The notes under the pieces: generated by a model | Database searches by the model: none | What the model was told of the DNA's origin: nothing | Seen by the model: the letters and a program-made list of their open reading frames with translations, nothing else | Virus record (IMG/VR): IMGVR_UViG_3300036846_000573 | Location: 1-61,379 of that record | Reading direction: 5' to 3' (one strand) | Origin: a virus | DNA length: 61,379 nucleotides | Part shown: piece after piece, positions 13,808 to 20,975 of the stretch | Layout: every line of letters starts with the position of its first letter | How positions within the stretch are numbered: position 1 is the first letter of the stretch | Program-made: the position numbers and the translations under genes

Positions 13808-14481
13808 ATGGTATGAGAGAATTTGCGTGGAGCTACTCCAGGCTCAAATCGTTCGAGACCTGCCCGAAGCGACACCTTCATTACGATATATTGAAAGATA
13901 TAAAAGAACCTGAGACCGGGCAGATGGCCGAGGGCAACGCTGTCCATAAGGCGTTAGAACTTAGAATAAAGACGAAGCAAAAACTCCCCCTCGGGATGGG
14001 GCAGTACGAGGAGATTGCCTCCAAGCTCGAAACCCTGCCGGGTGAGATCTACACCGAGCAGAAACTCGCGCTGACCGAGGAGTTCAAACCCGTCGCGTTT
14101 TTTGGCAAGGGCGTGTGGTTCAGGACCGTCGTGGATTTTTGTAATGTGGAGGGGGAACGCGCGGCTGTCATCGACTACAAGACCGGCAAGCCGGCCGAGG
14201 ACAGGACGCAACTGCAATTATTATCGGCGACGGTGTTTCACCACCAGCCCGATGTCCAGCGCATCAGCGCCCGGCTGTTGTTTTTAAACCACGACCACGC
14301 GGAGCGTGCGCTGTTTATGCGCAATGATTTATCGGGGATATGGTCGAGCATGCTGCCGAGGGTGAAGAGATTACGCAAGGCTATGGAGGATCAGGAGTAC
14401 CCGCCTAAACCCAGCGGGTTGTGCCGGCGATACTGTGCCGTGGTCAGTTGCCCGTATCACGGAGTAGGATCAGCGCCATGA
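13804..14481 (+). CDS. Cas4/RecB-like PD-(D/E)XK nuclease
   Basis: 225 residues from the ATG overlapping the previous stop. The motif order of the RecB/Cas4 exonuclease group is present: SYSRLKSFETCPKR (10-23, first cysteine C20), EGNAVHKAL (43-51), VIDYKTGK (about 121-128, active-site D and K), then a Q-L-Q-L-L helix. The C-terminal cysteines C207, C211 and C217 with C20 could hold an iron-sulfur cluster as in Cas4. Role: end processing in phage recombination. Cas4-like genes are common in phage replication modules, so this alone does not imply CRISPR function. Confidence 0.85.
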   Translation: MNGMREFAWSYSRLKSFETCPKRHLHYDILKDIKEPETGQMAEGNAVHKALELRIKTKQKLPLGMGQYEEIASKLETLPGEIYTEQKLALTEEFKPVAFFGKGVWFRTVVDFCNVEGERAAVIDYKTGKPAEDRTQLQLLSATVFHHQPDVQRISARLLFLNHDHAERALFMRNDLSGIWSSMLPRVKRLRKAMEDQEYPPKPSGLCRRYCAVVSCPYHGVGSAP

Positions 14482-14759
14482 GTGTTATTAATAACAATGT
14501 TATTAGCAACAACGCCTATGCCGGTCAGTATTTCGATACCATCATCGCCAGCCAGCTTCCCGGTGATTTATTAAAACGTTTAGATCTTACAGCAGAAGTG
14601 ACGTCCGATCCGTATTTTCTAAAGACCGTACTAAGATTAACCAGTAAAAACCATGGTATAGACTTGACAATTGATCTCGAACCCTTACGTACTGGCAGCC
14701 GGGAGGCATGCCTTAAGGTGCCGGAGTTAATCATCACGCATCTGTGTGCCGTGAGATGA
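14478..14759 (+). CDS. Hypothetical protein, 93 aa
   Basis: Starts at the ATG in the ATGA overlap with the nuclease stop and ends in another ATGA overlap with the VRR-NUC-like gene, so the start is firm. N-terminus is Asn/Val-rich (MSVINNNVISNNAYAG). The rest is a beta-rich sequence with DLTIDLEPL. No motif recognised. The context between two nucleases suggests a recombination accessory. Confidence 0.55.
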   Translation: MSVINNNVISNNAYAGQYFDTIIASQLPGDLLKRLDLTAEVTSDPYFLKTVLRLTSKNHGIDLTIDLEPLRTGSREACLKVPELIITHLCAVR

Positions 14760-15067
14760 CACCCGAGAGTAAAATCAAGCGTGTCATCAGCACGCTGTTA
14801 AAATCTTATGGTCACGAGGTGTTTTATTATATGCCGGTGCCGACCGGGTACGGTGGGACCATCGTGGATTACGTAGGATTTTGCTGCGGGTTGGGGTTCG
14901 CCATCGAGGCCAAGGCGCCGGGTAGGAAGCCGACTGTCCGTCAGAAAGCGACGATGGAGAAAATCTCCGAGGCCGGCGCAAAAACTTTTATCATCGATGG
15001 ACCAAAGGGTGTCGGTGAGTTAGACGAGTGGCTGACCACTACCTGTCGTGAAAGCCGTAAATCGTGA
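14756..15067 (+). CDS. VRR-NUC-like PD-(D/E)XK nuclease
   Basis: 103 residues. Conserved VRR-NUC features: a helix ending before VDYVGFCCGLG (D38), the catalytic FAIEAKAPGRKPT (E51, K53) and an R-Q pair (62-63). Such stand-alone phage nucleases are structure-specific and may resolve branched DNA. The gene ends in the first units of the array at 15048: its last codons and stop codon form the first core and spacer. A CACTAC palindrome variant is at 15037-15050. Confidence 0.8.
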   Translation: MTPESKIKRVISTLLKSYGHEVFYYMPVPTGYGGTIVDYVGFCCGLGFAIEAKAPGRKPTVRQKATMEKISEAGAKTFIIDGPKGVGELDEWLTTTCRESRKS

Positions 15068-15939
15068 GAGCACCGAGATAAGGGAGCGAGCCGTAAGTCG
15101 TGAGAGTACCGATGTGGATGAGTGAGCCGAACGATGTGAGAGTACCGACCAAAGGGAGCGAGCCGCACCACAAGAGAGAACCGTCGAGATGAAGCGAGCC
15201 GCGAACGAAGAGAGAACCGTCTCTCGGGAGCGAACCGAGTTATGTGAGAGGACCGAGAGGTGCGAGTGAGCCGTGCGATATGAGAGAACCGTCGCTTGTG
15301 AGCGCAGCCGTACTGGCTGAGAGAACCGAGGTGAATGAGCGAGCCGTTGGTCACGAGAGTACCGAGCAAGAGGAGTGAGCCGAAGGTCGCGAGAGTACCG
15401 AGTAAGTCGAGTGAGCCGTGCTACCCGAGAGAACCGTGATGAACGAGCGAGCCGACGGTCACGAGAGTACCGAGGAAATCGAGCGGCTACTCGCTTGGGT
15501 GGCTGGTATTTGGCCCAGTCTGGAGGCGCAACTGCGCGCAGCCATAAGCCGAGTGTTACAAGAGAACCGAGATAGATGAGCGAGCCGGAACTGCTGAGAG
15601 TACCGTGTTGCCCGAGTGAGCCGAATGTATCGAGAGAGCCGTGAACCAAGAGCGAACCGAGTGCTGCGAGAGGACCGAAAATACGGAGTGAGCCGCATCA
15701 TCAGAGAGAACCGAAAGTTCTGAGTAAGCCGTGTACCAGGAGAGAACCGAAACCGCTGAGCGAGCCGTACGTCGTGAGAGAACCGAAAGTTCTGAGCGAG
15801 CCGTCCGTGATGAAAGAACCGAGGAATGCGAGCCGAGTGTCACGAGAGAACCGAGATCGTTGAGTGAGCCGACTACTAAGAGAGAACCGCACCGTATGAG
15901 TGAGCCGAGTTCACTGAGAGCACCGAAAGCGCTGAGCGT
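15048..15939 (+). repeat. Array 1: alternating 10-base cores with 8-base unique spacers
   Basis: About 45 cores with an 18-base period. Core A (GAGAGNACCG, N mostly A or T) and core B (GAGYGAGCCG) alternate without exception, so the true unit is 36 bases. Spacers are 8 bases and almost all different; only AAAGTTCT was seen twice. Length changes fall mainly in B cores (for example 11-base GAGCGCAGCCG and short GAGCCG). A 57-base unrelated island (15487-15543) interrupts it without breaking alternation. It begins at the VRR-NUC stop codon and ends with GAGCGT just before the helicase leader. Stops and single-base indels occur in all frames, so it is not a gene. Confidence 0.92.
15487..15543. 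other. Island inside array 1
   Basis: 57 bases without cores, replacing part of one B core. It contains short complementary segments TGGCTG and CAGCCA at its edges and GCGC-AACT-GCGC inside, so it may fold. Unlike the rest of the array it is not purine-skewed. Confidence 0.6.
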
Positions 15940-15964
15940 AATTTAACCAATGGAGCCCCCTAAA

Positions 15965-17536
15965 ATGTACGTCACGCAGGACACTCTGCATGTCGTTGTG
16001 CCATGGCGCGCCGACCTGCAGCAAGTCATCCCTCATGCGCGATCGTTTGTGTATAACAACGAGCGCATGCTGCTCGTACCCAACCGGCATGAGGAAGCCA
16101 AGGTCGCGAGAAATCTAGGCGTCCCGATACCAGCGCCCATACTTACACGTTACGACTGGCGCGGCGGCACGCCGTGGGATACTCAAAAAACCACGTCGGC
16201 AATGCTGACCGAATCACCCCGCGCCTATGTGCTCAACGAGTTTGGCACGGGTAAGACGCGGAGCGTGATATGGGCGGCCGACTATCTGCGGCGCAACCAA
16301 GCCATCGGCAAGGTCTTGATCGCCGCGCCGTTGAGCACACTCACACCGGTGTGGGAGACTGAGTTATTTAGGGTGATCCCCAATGCGCGGGTAAAAGTTT
16401 TACACGGCAACAAGGAGACGCGCCTCGAACGTCTGAACACTGATGCCGATTGGTTTATTATAAATCATCATGGGTTGGCATTGATCAAGGACGAACTGAT
16501 CAAGCGTGGTTTTGATGTGGTTGTGTTCGACGAGTTGGCGACGTTTCGTAATCGGTCGACCCAACTCTGGAAGACCGCCAATGAGATCATTCAAGGCGGC
16601 CCGGCTTACGCCAACAACCCTAAACCAAAATATGTCTGGGGATTGACCGGATCACCGACACCCAAGGCGCCGACCGATGCCTGGGGGCAAGTGAGATTGC
16701 TAACCCCGGAAAGAACCACGAAAAGCCTTACTCGGTTTCGCGATTTAACCATGCGCCAGATCACGAGCTTTAAATGGATCAAGCGCCCGGGAGCGATGGA
16801 CATCGTGCAGGAGGCGATGCAACCATCCGTTCGCTTCGCGTTGTCTGATGTTGTCGAGCTACCCGACACAACGTACCAGACGCGGGTGGTGGAGTTGGAG
16901 AGCGAAGCGCGTCGAGCCTATAAAATTATGTTCGATAAGATGAGAGTCCTAACCAATAACGGCGAGACAATCACCGCTGTCAACGAGGGTGTGCTGCAAT
17001 CTAAGTTACTACAGCTAGCGCTGGGTTATATCTACACCGATAAGCGTGGCGTCATGAAGCTTCCGAACGCGACGCGGTTGGAGGTAGTGAAAGAAATCGT
17101 CGAGGCGACATCGCGCAAGGTTATATGTTTTGTGCCATTCATTCACGCGCTCGAAGGCGTGGCGGAGTACTTACAGAAATACACGACGGTTGCGGTGGTG
17201 CACGGACAGACACCGGTGGGTGCGCGCAATAAAATTTTCCGCAGTTTTATGGAGCAATCAGAACCACATACGATCGTGGCGCATCCCGGGTGTATGTCAC
17301 ACGGCTTGACACTCACAGCGGCCAATACCATTGTGTGGGTTGGACCGACCAATTCATATGAAACGTACGAACAGGCTAACGCCAGGATCGTAAGGCCGGG
17401 TCAGGTGTCGAAGACGCTGATCGTGCATGTCGTTGCGACGCCTGTCGAGAAGCTGGCTTACAAGCGCCTGCAAGAGCGTGGGACATTTCAGGGCATGTTG
17501 TTGGAATTGTTCCGGCAACAGGAGTTAGAGTTTTAG
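15965..17536 (+). CDS. SF2/SNF2-type DNA helicase
   Basis: 523 residues. Motifs in order: GTGKT (94-98), AAPLSTL (motif Ia), VFDELATF (motif II, D-E at about 188-189), GLTGSP (motif III), SHGLTLT (motif V) and QANARIVRPGQ (motif VI, about 469-479). It lacks an obvious extra domain and matches the short SNF2-like helicases of phage replication modules. The ATG at 15965 is preferred because the upstream ATGGAGC at 15950 is the ribosome-site box seen before many genes here. The gene lies exactly between the two 18-base-period arrays, and its stop codon TAG is part of the first core of array 2. Confidence 0.9.
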   Translation: MYVTQDTLHVVVPWRADLQQVIPHARSFVYNNERMLLVPNRHEEAKVARNLGVPIPAPILTRYDWRGGTPWDTQKTTSAMLTESPRAYVLNEFGTGKTRSVIWAADYLRRNQAIGKVLIAAPLSTLTPVWETELFRVIPNARVKVLHGNKETRLERLNTDADWFIINHHGLALIKDELIKRGFDVVVFDELATFRNRSTQLWKTANEIIQGGPAYANNPKPKYVWGLTGSPTPKAPTDAWGQVRLLTPERTTKSLTRFRDLTMRQITSFKWIKRPGAMDIVQEAMQPSVRFALSDVVELPDTTYQTRVVELESEARRAYKIMFDKMRVLTNNGETITAVNEGVLQSKLLQLALGYIYTDKRGVMKLPNATRLEVVKEIVEATSRKVICFVPFIHALEGVAEYLQKYTTVAVVHGQTPVGARNKIFRSFMEQSEPHTIVAHPGCMSHGLTLTAANTIVWVGPTNSYETYEQANARIVRPGQVSKTLIVHVVATPVEKLAYKRLQERGTFQGMLLELFRQQELEF

Positions 17537-18306
17537 CCGCTTTGTCGGAGAGTGCCGAGTACCGTGAGCGAGCGAGCCGTTCCAAAGGAGAGGGCCGTAT
17601 GGGATGAGCGAGCCGTCAGGGCATGAGAGTACCGGATAGAATGAGCGGGCCGATTGTGATGTGAGCACCGTCAGTATCGAGCGAGCCGTTTGGTCTGAGA
17701 GTACCGAGAGTTGTGAGCGAGCCGGCAGCGAGGAGAGGACCGATCGTCTAGAGCGAGCCGTGCCGGAAGAGAGCGCCGTCTACGAGGAGTGAGCCGCCCA
17801 TCATGAGAGAACCGAGTAGCACGAGCGAGCCGGGCTGTGTGAGAGCACCGATTTGAGGAGTGAGCCGAGAAACAGGAGAGAACCGAAGTAGATGAGTGAG
17901 CCGAAGAACCGGAGAGAACCGGTGAGCAAGAGCGAGCCGAAGAACAAGAGAGAACCGCGCCCGTTGAGTGAGCCGAAGTGCATGAGAGTACCGCGTCCGA
18001 CGAGCGAGCCGCTCGACCTGAGAGAACCGTGGACGAAGAGTGAGAGGCGAGCCGAAACTAGCGAGAGAGCCGAGAGAGTTGAGCAAATGAGTGAGCCGGT
18101 CAACGTGAGAGAACCGTATGAAGTGAGCGAGCCGGCCCGTATGAGAGAACCGTAGGCGGGGAGCGAGCCGAGGAAGATGGAGAGAACCGCACAGCTAGAG
18201 CGAGCCGCCCGCCATGAGAGAACCATCCGCCAAGAGTGAGCCGCCAAGTATGAGAGTACCGTGATGCGTGAGCGAGCCGTTTGATATGAGAGTACCGTCT
18301 CGCCTG
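17535..18306 (+). repeat. Array 2: second alternating-core array
   Basis: About 41 cores with the same 10+8 base design and strict A/B alternation as array 1. First core AGCCG overlaps the helicase stop. Last unit is GAGAGTACCG, eight bases, GAGTGT. The common variants are GAGAGAACCG (A) and GAGCGAGCCG (B). Insertions of 4, 7 and 8 bases occur in three B cores (near 17567, 18038 and 18081). Spacers are again essentially unique and I found none shared with array 1. Followed by a short AT-rich leader and GGAGCTACC before the gene at 18351. Confidence 0.92.
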
Positions 18307-18350
18307 AGTGTAAATTTTAACTTATCAATCTTAACTTAGGAGCTACCACA

Positions 18351-19346
18351 ATGAGCGACGATGTTACGCCGAGCACATCAACCACACCCACGCCGATCAC
18401 GATGCGCGAGGCGCTCGACGAGCTAACGTTTATCGAGAGATTGACCAAGCGCGACATGGACGCGGCCAAGCTGCTGGGCGAGGCCGAGGTCAGATATCTC
18501 GTAGACGCGTACTATATAGCACAAGAGGATCGAAAGCGCACCGCTGCCCAGGTCCGCGCGCTGACGACGATCACCGAGGCGCACCCCCACGCCGAGCCGA
18601 GCATCATCGTCAACTGGCTGCGCAGCCAGAACGACACGATCGAGGGGCAGATCAAGCGAGTTCTCGATGCGTATACACAACAGCATATCATGGGGCCGTG
18701 GATGCGCGACGTGTTTGGCATCGGCCCGGTGCTGAGCGCGGGTCTTCTCGCGCATATCTATATGGGCCTATGGTGCGCCGTCTGTCACGGTCACGACGAA
18801 GAAGACTGCCAGCGTCGGCAGAATAACCCTAAGCTTAAGCTATCAGAACATACGTACCAGCCGGTCGAGAGCCTCCCGACAGTCGGTCATATCTGGGCAT
18901 TTGCGGGAATTGCCGGCAAGGATCAGAAGCCTTGGGGCAAGAACCAAAAGCGGCCCTACAATGCCAAGCTGAAAGTCTTGCAGTGGAAGGTCGGGCAGTC
19001 GTTTATGTGGTTCAGCTATAACGGCAAGTGCTACTATGGTCAGGAGTACCGCCGCCGCAAAGAGTACGAGATCGCGCGCAACGTGCCCGGCGGCTGGAAC
19101 GCAGCGGAAGTCGAGCGCCGGCTGAACGACAAGATGCGTAAGCCGACAGAGGATGCGATGAAGTATTTATCCCAGGGCATCCTGCCACCAGCGGCGATGG
19201 ATGGCAGGGCCAGACGTTACGCCACTAAGAAGTTCCTAGCGCATATGCATAATGTGTGGTTCGAGAAAAAGTTTGGCCGTCCTGCGCCGCTGCCCTACCC
19301 GATCGATATACTCGGCCACGCGCATTACGAGCCACCGCCTGTCTAA
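18351..19346 (+). CDS. Transposase_20-like helix-hairpin-helix protein
   Basis: 331 residues. The N-terminal 120 are helical (EVRYLVDAYYIAQEDRKRTAAQVRAL in outline). Then GIGPVLSAGLLAHI (about 124-137) is a helix-hairpin-helix of the kind in the C-terminal domain of IS110 transposases, followed by IWAFAGIAG and a GKNQKRPYNAKLK segment. The IS110 RuvC-like N-terminal domain is absent, so it is not a standard transposase. Related stand-alone proteins occur in other phages, usually without function. Two Cys/His pairs (CAVCHGHDEEDC) may bind zinc. It directly follows array 2, which is the only hint at a partner. Confidence 0.6.
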   Translation: MSDDVTPSTSTTPTPITMREALDELTFIERLTKRDMDAAKLLGEAEVRYLVDAYYIAQEDRKRTAAQVRALTTITEAHPHAEPSIIVNWLRSQNDTIEGQIKRVLDAYTQQHIMGPWMRDVFGIGPVLSAGLLAHIYMGLWCAVCHGHDEEDCQRRQNNPKLKLSEHTYQPVESLPTVGHIWAFAGIAGKDQKPWGKNQKRPYNAKLKVLQWKVGQSFMWFSYNGKCYYGQEYRRRKEYEIARNVPGGWNAAEVERRLNDKMRKPTEDAMKYLSQGILPPAAMDGRARRYATKKFLAHMHNVWFEKKFGRPAPLPYPIDILGHAHYEPPPV

Positions 19347-19379
19347 ACTCCTTACCACCCTTACCCTAATGGAGCTACC

Positions 19380-19769
19380 GTGCCAATGTCACCAAGCGAG
19401 ATGATCGACAAGTACATTAAATTAAGAAACGTTATAAATAAGATCAAGGACGATCACAAGACACAACTAGAGCCCTACACCAATGTGATGAACCAACTCG
19501 AAACTGAGATCCTGCGCCACCTCGACGATACTAACTTACAATCTATCAGCAGTCCGAGCGGCACGGCGTTCAAGCAGATTGCTACGAGCGTTGTCGTGAA
19601 GGACTGGCCGCAAACCCTGGGTTATATCCAGCAATACGAACTATGGGATCTGCTCGAAGCGCGGGTCTCGAAGACAGCGGCGCTCGAAGTCGTCGAGGAA
19701 ACTAAAAAACCAATCCCGGGCGTGCAAATATCCCAGGCGGTGGTTGTGCGAGTGCGCGTATCATCGTGA
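19380..19769 (+). CDS. Conserved phage coiled-coil protein, 129 aa
   Basis: Family of unknown function common in phage recombination clusters: a long N-terminal coiled coil (IKLRNVINKIKDDHK, then NQLETEILRHL), a short strand region with GTAFKQIATSVVVKDW, and a C-terminal PGVQISQAVVVRVR strand. The start may be GTG at 19380 or ATG at 19386; both follow GGAGCTACC. The next gene begins 28 bases after the stop. A structural or regulatory role beside the neighbouring CxxCP protein is inferred from frequent co-occurrence. Confidence 0.65.
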   Translation: MPMSPSEMIDKYIKLRNVINKIKDDHKTQLEPYTNVMNQLETEILRHLDDTNLQSISSPSGTAFKQIATSVVVKDWPQTLGYIQQYELWDLLEARVSKTAALEVVEETKKPIPGVQISQAVVVRVRVSS

Positions 19770-19797
19770 AGCTACCACAGTTCAACAGGAGACAGCT

Positions 19798-20853
19798 ATG
19801 TCACTAATACCATTAGACTCCAACCGCATACCGGCGGCGTTCGCCGGGCGTCGGTCGACGATGCTCGACAATGCCCGTGCGGGCGTGCAGAGTTCGTTTG
19901 CCGTAATCAGTGTTAAAGGCCGCGTGTGGAGGACCAAGCACCGAGGGGAGGAAACGCCTGTGCTGGATGCGCGCGGCCAACCGGTAGCAACACTCGAAGT
20001 TGTTATCGTTGGCGTCGCGCCCAATGTCAGCAAGACGTTTTATCAAAAGGGTTTTGTCGAGGGCAGCGACGACTCACCGGATTGTTTCTCGCTCGACGGG
20101 ATCGCGCCCGACGCAACTGCGCCTAAGAAGCAGAACGAGACCTGCGCTACGTGTCCGCAGAATATGTGGGGTTCGCGTGTCACCGACAACGGCAAGCGGG
20201 CCAAAGCCTGTTCCGACCAGCGGCGCATCGCGGTAGTGCCGACGGGCGACATCCTTAATAAGAACATGGGCGGGCCGATGTTGCTGCGTCTGCCACCGAC
20301 CTCGCTTCCCAACCTCGCTTCCTACAGCGATTTTTTGGAGCGCAAGGGCGCCGACTTCCCCTACGTCGCAACGAGGTTGGGGTTCGATTACGACGTCGCG
20401 TATCCGAAGGTCAGCTTCGACGCGCTGGGATATCTCGACGATGCGCAAGCCGCGCAAGTCGTCGAGGTGATGAGCAACCCGCTGATCGACAGGATGCTCT
20501 ACGAAGCAGCCCCTACCGAGTTGGGAGCCGCAGTGGCGGCGGGCGTTAAGCCGGGCGGGCAGGTTGTCCCGATGGCGCGTCCGGCGATAGGTCCAGCAAC
20601 GGTGCCGGCGGCTCCCCCGGTAGCGACGCCTCAGAAGGTGCCGTACAATCCGTTCGCGACGGCTGCGCCAGCAGAGCCTGCACCTACATCGCCACCGCCG
20701 GCCCCGGTCATCGAACAGCCACCCACAGAAACTGTCGAGGCAACCCCGGCTCGGGCTTCCAACAGACGGCGGCAGCCGTTACCTTCGCCGATCACCGCGC
20801 CGCCCGATCTGGCGGGGGCAATCGACGACCTGCTCGACGAGCAGTCGGCATAG
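19798..20853 (+). CDS. CxxCP phage protein, possible ssDNA-binding accessory
   Basis: 351 residues. The central motif SKTFYQKGF, CFSLDG, CATCPQNMWG and KACSDQRR marks a phage family with a four-cysteine site; annotations vary and the function is not settled. The C-terminal third is Pro/Ala-rich and ends in an acidic tip, DLAGAIDDLLDEQSA, reminiscent of single-strand-binding proteins. With the primase immediately downstream, a single-strand DNA role is likely but unproven. The start at 19798 has AGGAGAC nine bases before it. Its stop TAG runs into a one-unit remnant of the 18-base array. Confidence 0.6.
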   Translation: MSLIPLDSNRIPAAFAGRRSTMLDNARAGVQSSFAVISVKGRVWRTKHRGEETPVLDARGQPVATLEVVIVGVAPNVSKTFYQKGFVEGSDDSPDCFSLDGIAPDATAPKKQNETCATCPQNMWGSRVTDNGKRAKACSDQRRIAVVPTGDILNKNMGGPMLLRLPPTSLPNLASYSDFLERKGADFPYVATRLGFDYDVAYPKVSFDALGYLDDAQAAQVVEVMSNPLIDRMLYEAAPTELGAAVAAGVKPGGQVVPMARPAIGPATVPAAPPVATPQKVPYNPFATAAPAEPAPTSPPPAPVIEQPPTETVEATPARASNRRRQPLPSPITAPPDLAGAIDDLLDEQSA

Positions 20854-20890
20854 AGCCGCTACTCCAGAGAGAACCGCAAGCAATGAGCGC
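20852..20890 (+). repeat. Single array unit after stop codon
   Basis: AGAGCCG, eight bases, GAGAGAACCG, eight bases, GAGCGC. It has the same end structure as arrays 1 and 2 and, like them, starts in the stop codon of the upstream gene. Confidence 0.8.
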
Positions 20891-20902
20891 TAGATAAAAA
20901 AT

Positions 20903-20936
20903 CGGCGGGTTCGAGCTACCACCCTCGAACCCGCCG
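20903..20936 (-). terminator. Hairpin with T tract on the minus strand
   Basis: CGGCGGGTTCGAG pairs perfectly with CTCGAACCCGCCG (13 bp, 8-base loop). T6 follows on the minus strand (A6 on the plus strand precedes it). It would stop antisense transcripts coming from the right, before they enter the array and replication genes. Confidence 0.7.
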
Positions 20937-20975
20937 CATTTGATCCACCCCGGTGGCCTGTGGAGCAGGCCCGTG

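Noticed and set aside
15020-15649. Open frames through the arrays with hexapeptide repeats (GSL-x-x-x, SEP-x-x-x, REP-x-x-x)
   Set aside because: An 18-base period without stops in the cores keeps all frames open for long runs. Spacers contain stops at roughly the rate expected by chance, single-base indels shift the frame, and the variable base of core A is not at a wobble position. The frames are a by-product of the repeat.
17801-18247. 148-codon minus-strand frame in array 2
   Set aside because: Same reason: no ribosome site, and frame integrity follows from the repeat period, interrupted by 7- and 8-base insertions.
15048-18306. CRISPR array
   Set aside because: Repeats are 10 bases and spacers 8, two repeat types alternate, and no Cas1/Cas2 or effector is present. 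The Cas4-like and helicase genes are standard phage replication genes.
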